A stretch of 55,081 nt of DNA from Sutterella sp. (GCA_019418605.1 DYBN01000043.1:1-55081); one strand, 5' to 3'; counted from the first letter of the stretch, positions 1 to 9,102 are shown. The notes: generated from the sequence alone by a model not told the origin. A program made the numbers and translations.

Positions 1-35
1 AAACCTCGGCAGTTGTGAGGCGGAGGCCTTTTTTC
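1..35 (+). terminator. Possible terminator of an upstream gene, cut by the window edge
   Basis: A GC-rich stretch with CCTC and GAGG pairing options is followed by a run of six T (29-34). The left arm may lie partly outside the window, so the hairpin cannot be fully drawn. Confidence 0.3.
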
Positions 36-70
36 ACACGAATTCCCGAAGAACCTTCTTCACTTCGCAT

Positions 71-99
71 TTGCTTTTTGCGCTGTGTTTGCGTAAAAT
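71..99 (+). promoter_or_regulatory. Candidate sigma70 promoter of tRNA-Pro
   Basis: TTGCTT (71-76), a 17-nt spacer and TAAAAT (94-99) lie just before the tRNA. The bases after the -10, GCGCAAC, are the same as those after the -10 of the tRNA-Ser promoter at 38431-38436. The -35 matches the consensus at only three positions. Confidence 0.4.
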
Positions 100-109
100 G
101 CGCAACTCG

Positions 110-188
<79 letters not shown>

Positions 189-200
189 ACAAATTCCAGG

Positions 201-229
201 AGGAGACGTGTTGCAGCGTCTCCTTTTTT
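201..229 (+). terminator. Rho-independent terminator of tRNA-Pro
   Basis: An 8-bp stem, AGGAGACG (201-208) with CGTCTCCT (217-224), closes an 8-nt loop and runs into a T tract 12 nt after the tRNA. Confidence 0.85.
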
Positions 230-582
230 ATTGCCCGCAGCATTTGTCAGCCAAAAACAAGGCGCCTGCGGGTGATCTATCCGCCCTTCGGCTTTCCTCC
301 TTTCTCCTTGTCTTTGCGCTCTTAGAGAGCCCTGTCAAGAAAATGCCTGCGGCGCCTCGGCGCGGACGATGCGGGCGTCTTCTTTTTAACCTTCCGAAAT
401 TCGATGCTCCGGCTGATGCCGGGTGAAGAAGACACGACGGCCTGCGGGTTCGAGTCTGAACAAGTTGTTTTCACGCCGGCACAGGATTCGCGCTTTGCGT
501 CAAGCGACTCTCAGGGCGAAGATGTCCCGTAGAATTGCCCGGCGGCGGACCATTTCTCACCGTCGGAATTGATACAAACAGC
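230..582. other. Intergenic region before surE, no gene seen
   Basis: No convincing reading frame is present. An 8-bp inverted repeat, GTCTTCTT (377-384) and AAGAAGAC (426-433), encloses a 41-nt loop. A -10-like TAGAAT lies at 530-535, 48 nt before the surE start, but no -35 sits at a normal distance. Confidence 0.5.
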
Positions 583-1362
583 ATGCACATTCTTATTAGC
601 AACGACGACGGATATTCGGCCCCCGGCATCGAAGCGCTTGCCAGGGAAATGGGACGATTCGGCAGGGTGACGGTTGTCGCCCCCGAGCACAACCACAGCG
701 GCTCGAGCAACGCCCTGACGCTCAACAAGCCGCTTACCGTCTCAAAGGCCGCCGACAACGTCTACGTCGTAAGCGGCACGCCTTCGGACTGCGTGCACAT
801 GGCCCTTACGGGGCTGATCGGCGAGAGGCCCGATCTTGTGGTCTCGGGCATCAACTGCGGCGCCAACATGGGCGACGACACGATGTACTCGGGCACTGTG
901 GCCGCGGCAATCGAGGGCTACATCTTCGGCATTGACTCCATTGCCTTCAGCCAGACGGACAAAGGGTGGGGAGAGCTCGAGTCAGCTGCCAGGGTGGCAG
1001 GCATCATCGTCGAGCGTTTTGTTTCCCGAAAAAGCCCCGAGACGCCGGCAGTGCTTCTCAACGTCAATATTCCCAACATGCCCTTTGAGGCGCTTCAAGG
1101 CATCAAAGCGACGCGCCTCGGGCGGCGTCACCAAGCCGAAAACGTCATCAATGAAATCAATCCGCGGGGGATGCCGATCTATTGGCTGGGCGCCGCCGGC
1201 AAGCCCCGCGATGCGAGCCCGGGCACGGACTTTCATGCAACGCAGCACGGCTGCGTGTCGGTGACGCCACTGCAGATCGATCTCACGGACCATGCGTTGA
1301 TTGCCAGCACCCAGGACTGGATCAAGAATGACCGAGGCCCGCTACAATCGAGCATGTTGTAA
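583..1362 (+). CDS. surE: 5'/3'-nucleotidase SurE
   Basis: The 259-residue product starts with MHILISNDDGY, the hallmark N-terminus of SurE, whose paired Asp residues bind the divalent metal. The downstream motif VSGINCGANMGDDTMYSGTV is also family-typical. Members dephosphorylate nucleoside 5'- and 3'-monophosphates in the cytoplasm. An in-frame TTG at 535 would add 16 residues, but the family N-terminus fixes the ATG at 583. The stop is 15 nt before nlpD, so the two are probably co-transcribed. The pcm gene that often follows surE is absent. Confidence 0.95.
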   Translation: MHILISNDDGYSAPGIEALAREMGRFGRVTVVAPEHNHSGSSNALTLNKPLTVSKAADNVYVVSGTPSDCVHMALTGLIGERPDLVVSGINCGANMGDDTMYSGTVAAAIEGYIFGIDSIAFSQTDKGWGELESAARVAGIIVERFVSRKSPETPAVLLNVNIPNMPFEALQGIKATRLGRRHQAENVINEINPRGMPIYWLGAAGKPRDASPGTDFHATQHGCVSVTPLQIDLTDHALIASTQDWIKNDRGPLQSSML

Positions 1363-1377
1363 GGATTCTTCGGAGCA

Positions 1378-2307
1378 ATGAAACCCATGAAACTGCGAAC
1401 TTTGGTTTGCGTGACTTCGGCCGCGCTCGCGATTGCCGGATGTACGTCGGTTGACCTGTCTGCGCCTGTGGAGGACCGCAGCACGCCCGCCCCCGGAACA
1501 TCGTCTTTCGTTGCCGAGCCGCAGCCGGCGCAGACGGTTCCCGTTCCCGTGCAGACCCAGCCTTCGCACTTAAAGCAGGAACCGGCGCCGCAGTCAAGCG
1601 GAAGAACCCATACCGTGGCGCTCGGCGACACGATCTACAACATCAGCGTGCGCTACGGCTGCAACCCGCGCGAGCTGATGGCGCTCAACGCAATTTCCGA
1701 TCCGACCACGCTCTCGATCGGAACCGAGCTCGTTATCCCCGTGAGCCGCTCCGACGGTTCGGCTCCCAATGCGGCAGCCTACGAGCAGGCCACGGTCACC
1801 GAAGGGCAGACCCTTGAAGGGGGAGAAATCACGCCCGCCGCACGCCCGGCTACGCCCGAGGAGATTGCCGAGCGCCAGGCCGCGCACGAGCAGCAGGTCA
1901 AGGACGCGGCAGCCCGCGGCGAGATTGAAATTCGCTGGCCCACGCAGGGCGAGGTGATTGCCGACTTTGCCGCGACCGGCAACCTCGGCATCGACATCGC
2001 CGGCCGCAAGGGCGATCCCGTGATGGCGGTCCTCGACGGCACCGTGCAGTATGTCGGCAACAACACCGAGGGCTACGGGCAGTTCGTGATCGTGCGTCAC
2101 AACATTCGCCTGCCCGGCAAGGGCTCCACTCCCTTGATCACGGTCTACGGGAACACCTCCAAGGTGCTCGTGCGCATCAATGAAAGCGTGCGCGCCGGCC
2201 AAAAGATTGCAGAGATGGGCGACACCGACGCAAACCGCGTGAAGCTGCGCTTTGAAATCCGCCAGGGCCGCCCGCTCGATCCGATGCTTTATCTGCAGCG
2301 CCGTTAA
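1378..2307 (+). CDS. nlpD: NlpD-like lipoprotein with LysM and degenerate LytM/M23 domains
   Basis: The protein has 309 residues. A lipoprotein signal ends in the lipobox IAGC (Cys22), so it should be anchored in the outer membrane. A Ser/Pro/Gln-rich linker leads to a LysM peptidoglycan-binding domain (about 76-122). Residues 190-309 form a LytM domain. The Zn ligands expected in active M23 peptidases are lost (GIDIAG instead of H-x-G-x-D, LRFEIR instead of LHFEIR), as in Escherichia coli NlpD, which activates the amidase AmiC. It probably controls septal peptidoglycan hydrolysis. In many proteobacteria rpoS follows nlpD; here the next gene is rlmD. Met4 is an alternative start. Confidence 0.88.
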   Translation: MKPMKLRTLVCVTSAALAIAGCTSVDLSAPVEDRSTPAPGTSSFVAEPQPAQTVPVPVQTQPSHLKQEPAPQSSGRTHTVALGDTIYNISVRYGCNPRELMALNAISDPTTLSIGTELVIPVSRSDGSAPNAAAYEQATVTEGQTLEGGEITPAARPATPEEIAERQAAHEQQVKDAAARGEIEIRWPTQGEVIADFAATGNLGIDIAGRKGDPVMAVLDGTVQYVGNNTEGYGQFVIVRHNIRLPGKGSTPLITVYGNTSKVLVRINESVRAGQKIAEMGDTDANRVKLRFEIRQGRPLDPMLYLQRR

Positions 2308-2312
2308 TGAAA

Positions 2313-2340
2313 CAGGCCGGCCGCCTGCCGATTGTTTTTT
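2313..2340 (+). terminator. Weak terminator after nlpD
   Basis: CAGGC (2313-2317) pairs with GCCTG (2323-2327), and a T6 run follows seven bases later. The gap before the T run makes it weak. Confidence 0.35.
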
Positions 2341-2352
2341 AATAGGAGCAGA

Positions 2353-2370
2353 CCGGGGCTTCGGCCCCGG
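2353..2370 (+). repeat. UUCG tetraloop hairpin in the rlmD leader
   Basis: CCGGGGC (2353-2359) and GCCCCGG (2364-2370) close a TTCG loop. The RNA hairpin would be very stable, but no T tract follows, so it is more likely an mRNA-stabilising or processing element than a terminator. Confidence 0.5.
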
Positions 2371-2454
2371 CTTGCGGCGCTTTCAACCACTTTTCGGGGC
2401 TCGGCATGCGGGCCCTGCATTTTTTTATATTCGTCCTCCAGGGAATATCAATAC

Positions 2455-3819
2455 ATGAGCCGAGGCAAGGAAAAAGTTCGTCCGCAGTTTGAAGTCGATG
2501 TCGAAAAACTCGACGCCGAAGGGCGCGGCGTGGCGCACCACGAGGGCAAAGTCGTCTTCATCGAGGGGGCGCTGCCCACCGAGCACGTCTGCTACGAGCA
2601 GATCCGCAACAAGCCGAGCTATGAAATCGGACGCGTCACGCAGATCATGAAGGCAAGCGCGCAGCGCGTCGAGCCCAAGTGCCCGCACTTTGGCATCGGG
2701 CCCGGCAGCTGCGGCGGATGCGCCATGCAGCATCTTGACCCCAAGGCGCAGGTCGATTTCAAGCAGACGGTTCTCACCGATGCCCTCTGGCATATCGGCA
2801 AAGTGGAGCCTGAATCGATTTTGCCTCCTTTGTACGGGGAGTTCTGGGGGTATCGTCACCGCGCGCGGCTTACCGTTCGCTACGTGGCAAAAAAGGGCGG
2901 CGTGCTTGTGGGGTTTCACGAAAAGAGTTCGAGCTACGTCGCGGACATGACCGAGTGCGCTATTCTCCCGCAGAACGTCTCCGACATGCTGGTGCCGATG
3001 CGCGAGCTTGTCGCATCGCTTTCCATCGTGCAGCGTCTGCCGCAAATTGAAGTGGCTGTCGACGGCGAGGGGCACACGGCCCTGGTTCTTCGAATTCTTG
3101 AGCCGTTGACCGATGACGATGTTGAGAAGATCGAGGCCTTTGCCGCGGCTCACGGCGTTGACATCTGGCTGCAGCCCAAGGGCCCTGAGTCAGCCGCGCC
3201 GATGCACCCGGAAGCAGCCGACAGGCTCAAGCTCGTGCTCGATGAGTTCGATGTGCGCATTGCTTTCAAGCCCACGGACTTTACGCAGGTCAATCACCGG
3301 CTCAACGTCGAAATGGTGAGCAGAGCCGTGCGGCTGCTTGGGCTTGACGAAACGATGAAGACGGCTGATTTTTTCTGCGGGCTGGGCAATTTCACGCTGC
3401 CCCTGGCGCGGCGCTGCGCGCGCGTCATCGGCATTGAAGGCAGTGAAGGACTCGTGGCGCGCGCCCGGGCCGCCGCTCATGCCAACGGCCTTGCCGGAAA
3501 AACCGAATTTGTTGCGCGCAACCTCTTTACCTGGTGCGAGGATGATTGGGAGAGCCTCTGGCAGAAGATGGGCGGCATCGACCGCGTGCTCATTGATCCG
3601 CCGCGCGAGGGCGCGCAGGCTTTAAGCCGCGTGCTGGCAGCCACCTCCAAGCGCCCGGCGCGGGTGGTGTACGTCTCCTGCAATCCGGCGACGCTTGCCC
3701 GCGACTGCGCCATCCTGCACCATGAAGGCGGCTGGGTCGTGCGCGCCGCAGGCGTCATGAACATGTTCCCTCATACGGGGCACGTCGAGAGCATTGCGGT
3801 GCTCGAGCCCGGTTCATAG
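2455..3819 (+). CDS. rlmD: 23S rRNA (uracil(1939)-C5)-methyltransferase RlmD
   Basis: This is a 454-residue SAM-dependent RNA methyltransferase that makes m5U1939 in 23S rRNA. An N-terminal TRAM domain (about 10-65) is followed by iron-sulfur ligands Cys76, Cys86, Cys89 (CGGC) and Cys168. The C-terminal fold has the SAM motif DFFCGLGNFTLPLA, the DPPREGA motif and the catalytic Cys409 in YVSCNPATL. The first two ligand cysteines are further apart than in E. coli. The frame is open to 2332, but homology starts at MSRGKEK, so ATG 2455 is chosen. The gene stands where rpoS would often lie. Confidence 0.94.
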   Translation: MSRGKEKVRPQFEVDVEKLDAEGRGVAHHEGKVVFIEGALPTEHVCYEQIRNKPSYEIGRVTQIMKASAQRVEPKCPHFGIGPGSCGGCAMQHLDPKAQVDFKQTVLTDALWHIGKVEPESILPPLYGEFWGYRHRARLTVRYVAKKGGVLVGFHEKSSSYVADMTECAILPQNVSDMLVPMRELVASLSIVQRLPQIEVAVDGEGHTALVLRILEPLTDDDVEKIEAFAAAHGVDIWLQPKGPESAAPMHPEAADRLKLVLDEFDVRIAFKPTDFTQVNHRLNVEMVSRAVRLLGLDETMKTADFFCGLGNFTLPLARRCARVIGIEGSEGLVARARAAAHANGLAGKTEFVARNLFTWCEDDWESLWQKMGGIDRVLIDPPREGAQALSRVLAATSKRPARVVYVSCNPATLARDCAILHHEGGWVVRAAGVMNMFPHTGHVESIAVLEPGS

Positions 3820-3956
3820 GGAATTTCATTGCGTCTTCTTGCGTTCTCAGAGCCTGTGCATACATCAGGACAGAGCAAAAGCGCGGGCCGGCCGCATGTT
3901 AAAATGCCGCACCGATTTTCGCCTGCCGGGGTTTTGTGACTCTTGCGGGCGGTTTT

Positions 3957-4002
3957 GCGTGCCTTGAGCATTTGAAAGCTTTTTTCATGCCTCAAGGCGC
4001 GC
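3957..4002. repeat. 12-bp inverted repeat with a T-rich loop upstream of ndk
   Basis: GCGTGCCTTGAG (3957-3968) pairs with CTCAAGGCGCGC (3991-4002), with one G-T wobble. The 22-nt loop contains T6. No T tract follows on the plus strand. It lies 49 nt before ndk and may structure the leader or mark the end of the rlmD transcript. Confidence 0.5.
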
Positions 4003-4051
4003 AGAACCAAAATTTTTATCCATCAACCTGTCTTTTCTTAGAGTAATAAAG

Positions 4052-4477
4052 ATGGCTGTTCAGCGTACTCTTTCCATCATCAAGCCCGATGCCGTTGCCA
4101 AGAACGTGATCGGCAAGATCTATTCCCGCTTCGAGACCAACGGTCTGAAGATTGTTGCCGCTCAGATGCGTCAGCTCTCCCGCGCCGAGGCCGAAGGCTT
4201 TTACGCCGTGCACAAGGAGCGTCCCTTCTTCAAGGCGCTCGTTGACTTCATGACCTCGGGCCCCGTGATGATTCAGGTGCTCGAAGGCGAAGACGCCATC
4301 GCCAAGAACCGTGCGCTCATGGGCGCGACCGACCCGAAGAAGGCCGAGCCGGGCACGATCCGCGCCGATTTTGCCGAGAGCATTGACGCCAACGCCGTGC
4401 ACGGCTCCGACGCCCCTGAAACGGCCGCCGTCGAAATTGCCTACTTCTTCCCGACGCTGGCAATCTGCTCGCGCTAA
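4052..4477 (+). CDS. ndk: Nucleoside diphosphate kinase
   Basis: The 141-residue enzyme transfers the gamma phosphate of ATP to nucleoside diphosphates, keeping NTP and dNTP pools balanced. The phospho-accepting His117 lies in NAVHGSDAPETA, and the N-terminal TLSIIKPDAV motif is intact. Length and motifs match the compact bacterial family with no truncation. It is 32 nt from rlmN, an arrangement seen in many Betaproteobacteria. A long inverted repeat lies upstream, and no clear promoter could be assigned. Confidence 0.97.
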   Translation: MAVQRTLSIIKPDAVAKNVIGKIYSRFETNGLKIVAAQMRQLSRAEAEGFYAVHKERPFFKALVDFMTSGPVMIQVLEGEDAIAKNRALMGATDPKKAEPGTIRADFAESIDANAVHGSDAPETAAVEIAYFFPTLAICSR

Positions 4478-4509
4478 TCGCGCAGGCATTTCCTGGCTGG
4501 ACTGAGATC

Positions 4510-5667
4510 ATGGCTGAAGTCGAAAACGCGCAGAATCCCGAGCGGGTCAACCTGCTTGATTTTGATCTTGAGGGCATCCGCGCCTGGTGCGACGGACACG
4601 GCGAAAAGCCGTACCGCGCCACGCAGCTTGCCCGTTGGATTCACCGCTTCTGCGTCGACGACTTCGACGCCATGACCAATCTTGCCAAGAGCTTTCGGGC
4701 CAAGTTGAAGGACTTGGCCTACATCAAAGCGCCAGAGGTGATTACCGAGCGCAAAAGCGTCGACGGAACGCGCAAATGGCTCTTTGATGTAGGCGCCGGA
4801 AATGCCGTTGAGGCGGTGTTTATTCCCGAAGACGACAGAGGGACGCTGTGCATATCCACCCAGGCGGGCTGCGCCATGGGCTGCCTTTTCTGCTCGACCG
4901 GCAAGCAGGGGTTCAACCGCAATCTGAAGACCTCTGAAATTGTGGGACAGCTCTGGCACGCCGAGCGGCAGCTGCGGAAAGAGGCCGGCGTCACCGACCC
5001 CAACGACCGCATCATCAGCAACGTCGTGCTGATGGGCATGGGCGAGCCTTTGCAGAATCTGTCGGCGGTGATTCCCGCTCTGAAGACGTTTCTTGACGAC
5101 AACGGGTACGGACTTTCGCGCAGGCGCGTGACGGTGTCGACCTCCGGCCTTGTCAATCAGATCGACAAGCTCGGCCGCGAAGCCCCCGTGGCGCTTGCCG
5201 TGAGTCTTCATGCGCCCAACGATGCGCTGCGCGACAAGCTCATGCCCGTCAACCGCAAGCATCCGCTCGAAGATCTCATGGCGGCCTGCCGCCGCTATCT
5301 TGCGGTGGCCCCGCGCGACTTCATCACATTTGAGTATCTGTTGCTTGGCGGCGTCAATGATTCTGCCGCGCATGCGCGCGAACTCATTAGTCTGGTGCGC
5401 ACGGTTCCCTGCAAGTTCAACCTGATTCCCTTTAATCCATTCCCGGATTCGGATTTAAAGCAGCCCCGCCGCGAGGACGTGCTTGCCTTTGCCAAGATTC
5501 TCAACGATGCGGGCATCGTGACGACCGTGCGCAAGACGCGCGGCGACGACATTGCCGCTGCGTGCGGGCAGCTCGCAGGGGAGGTCAAGGACAAGACCCG
5601 GCGCGCCGAGAGGCTTTTGGCGCAAAAGCGCGCCTTTGGGATCGTGCCCGCCAAGGACATGGCGTAA
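4510..5667 (+). CDS. rlmN: Dual-specificity 23S rRNA/tRNA (adenine-C2)-methyltransferase RlmN
   Basis: This 385-residue radical-SAM enzyme methylates C2 of A2503 in 23S rRNA and A37 in some tRNAs. The cluster motif CAMGCLFC gives Cys121, Cys125 and Cys128. Cys352, in DDIAAACGQLAGE, is the expected methyl-carrying cysteine. The GMGEP segment is also conserved. ATG 4510 follows ndk closely. In many Betaproteobacteria a pilF/pilW gene and rodZ lie between rlmN and ispG; here ispG starts 73 nt after the stop. Confidence 0.96.
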   Translation: MAEVENAQNPERVNLLDFDLEGIRAWCDGHGEKPYRATQLARWIHRFCVDDFDAMTNLAKSFRAKLKDLAYIKAPEVITERKSVDGTRKWLFDVGAGNAVEAVFIPEDDRGTLCISTQAGCAMGCLFCSTGKQGFNRNLKTSEIVGQLWHAERQLRKEAGVTDPNDRIISNVVLMGMGEPLQNLSAVIPALKTFLDDNGYGLSRRRVTVSTSGLVNQIDKLGREAPVALAVSLHAPNDALRDKLMPVNRKHPLEDLMAACRRYLAVAPRDFITFEYLLLGGVNDSAAHARELISLVRTVPCKFNLIPFNPFPDSDLKQPRREDVLAFAKILNDAGIVTTVRKTRGDDIAAACGQLAGEVKDKTRRAERLLAQKRAFGIVPAKDMA

Positions 5668-5740
5668 GGGCGCCTTTTGGAGCGGGCGCGGCGCAACAAT
5701 TTTTGATGCCGCGCTGCGCGTGCGACGAAAAATTTTCGCT

Positions 5741-7000
5741 ATGACGCAATCTGTGTATGCTGCGCGCCGCAAATCCGCGGCGGTAATCGTTGAAAACAAG
5801 TCCGCCCGCGTCGTCATCGGAGGCGGCCGCCCCGTGGTCGTTCAGTCGATGACCAATACGGCAACCGAAGACGTGGCCGCCACCGTCGAGCAGGTCAAGG
5901 AGCTTGCCGCCGCCGGCAGCGAACTCGTGCGTCTGACGGTCAACACTCCGGAAGCCGCGCGCGCGGTCGCCGACATCCGCAGCGAGCTTGATGCGCAGGG
6001 CGTGCATGTGCCGCTTGTGGGGGACTTTCACTACAACGGGCACAAGCTTCTTGCGCAGGTGCCCTCTTGTGCGCAGGCGCTCTCGAAGTACCGCATCAAT
6101 CCCGGCAACGTCGGCAAGGGAAGCCGCCATGAAGACAATTTCGCGAGCATGGTGCAGACGGCGGTGCGCTATGGCAAGGCCGTGCGCATCGGCGTCAACG
6201 GCGGCAGCCTCGACAAGGAGCTCCTCGAGCGCCTCATGAACGCCAATGCCGCGCGCTCAAACCCCAGGCCCGCCCATGACGTGTGGCTTGAGGCCGTGGT
6301 CGAGAGCGCCGCGCAAAGCGCCCTTGCCGCCGAACGGCTGGGCCTTGCGGCCAGCCGCATCGTGCTCTCGACCAAGGTAAGCGATGTGGCCGACCTCATC
6401 GCCGTCAACCGAAAGCTGGCCGACCGCGGACCGTGGGCGCTGCACCTTGGGCTGACCGAAGCCGGCATCGGCACCAAGGGCGTTGTGGCAAGCAGCGCGG
6501 CCCTTGCGGTGCTTCTTGCCGAGGGCATTGGCGATACGATCCGCATTTCGCTTACTCCCGCTCCGGGCAAGCCCCGCACCGAGGAGGTGGTGGTGGCCCA
6601 GGAGCTGCTGCAGAGCATGGGGCTCAGGAATTTTTCACCCCTGGTGATTTCCTGCCCGGGATGCGGGCGCACCTCGAGCGACCTCTTTCAGAGGCTCGCG
6701 CTGCAGACGCAGGAGTTTCTGCGTGCCAAAATGCCGCAGTGGCGCCTGACGGCGCCCGGGGCCGCGGCCATGCGGGTTGCGGTCATGGGCTGCGTTGTCA
6801 ACGGGCCGGGCGAGAGCGCAAGCGCCGACATCGGCATCAGCCTGCCCGGGCGCGGAGAAAGTCCCGTGGCTCCCGTGTTTGCCGACGGCGTCAAGATCGC
6901 GTCTCTAAAGGGCGAAAACATGGCCGCGGAGTTTGCCGCCTTGATCGAACAGTATGTCGAGCGCCGTTGGTCCGGCAAGAACTCGCACGAGTCCTCTTGA
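5741..7000 (+). CDS. ispG: 4-hydroxy-3-methylbut-2-enyl diphosphate synthase (flavodoxin/ferredoxin)
   Basis: The 419-residue enzyme catalyses the penultimate step of the MEP isoprenoid pathway, converting the cyclic diphosphate to HMBPP with a [4Fe-4S] cluster. C-terminal ligands are in CPGCGRTS and MGCVVNGPGE. The N-terminal barrel carries QSMTNT and SCAQALSKYRINPGN. The frame extends back to 5552 inside rlmN, but homology begins at the ATG at 5741. The short gap and shared strand suggest co-transcription with rlmN and hisS. Confidence 0.96.
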   Translation: MTQSVYAARRKSAAVIVENKSARVVIGGGRPVVVQSMTNTATEDVAATVEQVKELAAAGSELVRLTVNTPEAARAVADIRSELDAQGVHVPLVGDFHYNGHKLLAQVPSCAQALSKYRINPGNVGKGSRHEDNFASMVQTAVRYGKAVRIGVNGGSLDKELLERLMNANAARSNPRPAHDVWLEAVVESAAQSALAAERLGLAASRIVLSTKVSDVADLIAVNRKLADRGPWALHLGLTEAGIGTKGVVASSAALAVLLAEGIGDTIRISLTPAPGKPRTEEVVVAQELLQSMGLRNFSPLVISCPGCGRTSSDLFQRLALQTQEFLRAKMPQWRLTAPGAAAMRVAVMGCVVNGPGESASADIGISLPGRGESPVAPVFADGVKIASLKGENMAAEFAALIEQYVERRWSGKNSHESS

Positions 7001-7076
7001 CGGCAAGAGGAGCGCATTTCGCCGACCGCGCTTTTTGCATCAGAAACAAGCAATTCGTTAATTACCACGCAACATC

Positions 7077-8360
7077 ATGGCAAAAGTAAAAATTGCAGGC
7101 GTCAAGGGCATGAACGACATGCTGCCTGCCGATGCACCGATTTGGGAAAAGTTTGAGACGGCCGCGCGCGAGACGGCCGCCTCCTACGGGTATCGTCAGA
7201 TCCGCACGCCGATTCTTGAGGCCACGAGCCTTTTTAGCCGCGGCATCGGAGAGGTGACCGACATTGTCGAAAAGGAGATGTACTCCTTTGTCGACAGCAT
7301 GAACGGCGAGGCGCTCACGCTGCGCCCGGAAAATACTTCGGCCGTCGTGCGCTCGGTCATTGAGCACAACCTTACCTACGGCGCGCCGCAGCGGCTGTGG
7401 TACTTCGGCCCCATGTTCCGGCACGAACGGCCCCAGCGCGGCCGCTACCGCCAGTTTTATCAATTTGGCTGCGAGGCCCTGGGCTTTGCGGGCCCGGATA
7501 TCGACATCGAGATGCTCTCCATGCTGGCCCGGCTCTGGAAGCGCCTTGGCATCGAGGCGCGTCTTGAGCTCAACAGCCTGGGGGAACTCGACGAGCGCGC
7601 CAAGCACCGCGAAGCACTCATTGCCTACTTTGAGACCAATCAGGACGTGCTCGATGAGGATGCAAGGCGGCGCCTGCACACCAACCCCCTTCGCATTCTC
7701 GACACCAAGAATCCCCAGATGCAGGAGCTTGTAAACGCCGCTCCCAAGCTTTTGGACTATCTCGGAGAGCAAAGCCGCGCCTTCTTGGGCAAGCTTGAAG
7801 CGGGCGTTCAGGCTCTGGGCATCACCTACAGCATCAATCCGCGTTTGGTGCGCGGCCTTGACTATTACAATCACACGGTCTTTGAGTGGATCACCGACCG
7901 TCTCGGAAGCCAGGGCACGATCTGCGGCGGCGGCCGCTATGATCCTCTCGTTGAAATGCTCGGCGGCAAGCCCACCCCCGGCGTTGGCTTTGCCATGGGC
8001 GCCGAGCGCGTGATCGAGCTTATGCGGGATACCTCGGGCGAGGTTGTGGCCGCTGACTGCGACATTTACATTGCGCACCAGGGCGGGCACACCGAACTTG
8101 CGGCCCGAACGATCGGGGAAAAGCTGCGCGACGCCGGTCTTCGCGTGATCGTGCATGCGGGCTCAACGAGCTTTAAGTCGATGATGAAGCGCGCCGATCA
8201 GTCGCTTGCCCGCTGGGCCGTGATCGCCGGCGAGAGCGAAGTCGACGAGGGCATGGTGAGCGTCAAGCAGCTGCGCAGCGCCGACGGCGCCCAGGTCTTT
8301 GCCGATCAGGTCAAGGTGCCCATGGACTATCTCGTCGAGATGTTCGGAAAATCCCGCTAA
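7077..8360 (+). CDS. hisS: Histidine--tRNA ligase
   Basis: The 427-residue class II aminoacyl-tRNA synthetase charges tRNA-His. Motif 2 is visible in the stretch beginning YFGPMFRHERPQRG. The histidine-specific motifs RGLDYYNHTVFEW and GGGRYDPLVEMLGG follow, and the C-terminal anticodon-binding domain starts near residue 325. Length is normal. The order ispG-hisS-yfgM-bamB-der is a conserved proteobacterial cluster. A separate HisRS-like paralogue, HisZ, is encoded at 16570-17733. Confidence 0.97.
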   Translation: MAKVKIAGVKGMNDMLPADAPIWEKFETAARETAASYGYRQIRTPILEATSLFSRGIGEVTDIVEKEMYSFVDSMNGEALTLRPENTSAVVRSVIEHNLTYGAPQRLWYFGPMFRHERPQRGRYRQFYQFGCEALGFAGPDIDIEMLSMLARLWKRLGIEARLELNSLGELDERAKHREALIAYFETNQDVLDEDARRRLHTNPLRILDTKNPQMQELVNAAPKLLDYLGEQSRAFLGKLEAGVQALGITYSINPRLVRGLDYYNHTVFEWITDRLGSQGTICGGGRYDPLVEMLGGKPTPGVGFAMGAERVIELMRDTSGEVVAADCDIYIAHQGGHTELAARTIGEKLRDAGLRVIVHAGSTSFKSMMKRADQSLARWAVIAGESEVDEGMVSVKQLRSADGAQVFADQVKVPMDYLVEMFGKSR

Positions 8361-8413
8361 CGCCGTTTACCGACAGGGACGGAATTTGGCCGCAAACAAA
8401 GGAAGTTTTACGC

Positions 8414-9055
8414 ATGGCTTACGATTTGCAAGAACAAGAGTCGCTTGATCAACTCAAGGCGTGGTGGGAGAAGTGGGGCACGCTCACGATGGGCGTCATC
8501 ACGATCGGCTGCCTTGCCTTTGCCGCCTACAACGGCTGGCACTGGTATGCCCGCTATCAGGGCAACAAGGCGACCGTGGCCTATGTGCAGCTGCAGACGG
8601 CGTTCGTGCAAAACGACGAAAAAAACATCAAGTCGCTTGCCGACGGTCTGATGCAGGAGTATCCCAATCACGTGTTCGCCTCTCTGGCCGCGTTGATGAA
8701 GGCGCAGAACGATCAGCAGGCCGGGCGTCTTGACGAGGCGCGAACGGCCCTTGAATGGGTGATCAACGAGGGCAAGCGCCCCGAGTACGACGCCGTGGCC
8801 CGCGTGCGCCTTGCGGGCGTTGAGCTCGACGCCAAGAATCCGCAGAAAGCCCTGCAGGTGCTGCAGGCGGTTGCGGCCGATCATGCCGGCGAGGCTATGG
8901 TGCTTGACCGCATGGGCGACGTGCACCTGGCGCTGGGCGAGGTTGAAAACGCCCGGGCCGACTGGAACAAGGCTCTTGTGGCCGACGCCAACGACGGGTA
9001 TCTGCTTGCGCTCGTTTCCTTAAAGCTGCAGGCGCTGCCCGATCCCAAGATGTAG
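8414..9055 (+). CDS. yfgM: YfgM-like tetratricopeptide inner-membrane protein
   Basis: The 213-residue protein has a short cytoplasmic N-terminus, one membrane helix (about 25-45, with GVITIGCLAFAAY) and a TPR-like periplasmic domain rich in Ala and Leu. This matches the YfgM/DUF2133 family, an ancillary SecYEG subunit that passes exported proteins to periplasmic chaperones. The position between hisS and bamB is the family's usual one. Symbol by family and synteny; the role in this species is inferred. Confidence 0.85.
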   Translation: MAYDLQEQESLDQLKAWWEKWGTLTMGVITIGCLAFAAYNGWHWYARYQGNKATVAYVQLQTAFVQNDEKNIKSLADGLMQEYPNHVFASLAALMKAQNDQQAGRLDEARTALEWVINEGKRPEYDAVARVRLAGVELDAKNPQKALQVLQAVAADHAGEAMVLDRMGDVHLALGEVENARADWNKALVADANDGYLLALVSLKLQALPDPKM

Positions 9056-9102
9056 TCGGGGATACTTGCAGAGCACGCGCTCAACACGAAATTTTTTCCG
9101 AA

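Noticed and set aside
447..462. A T-arm-like GGTTCGAGTC before surE
   Set aside because: No matching acceptor or anticodon arm surrounds it, so it is not a tRNA or a clear tRNA remnant.
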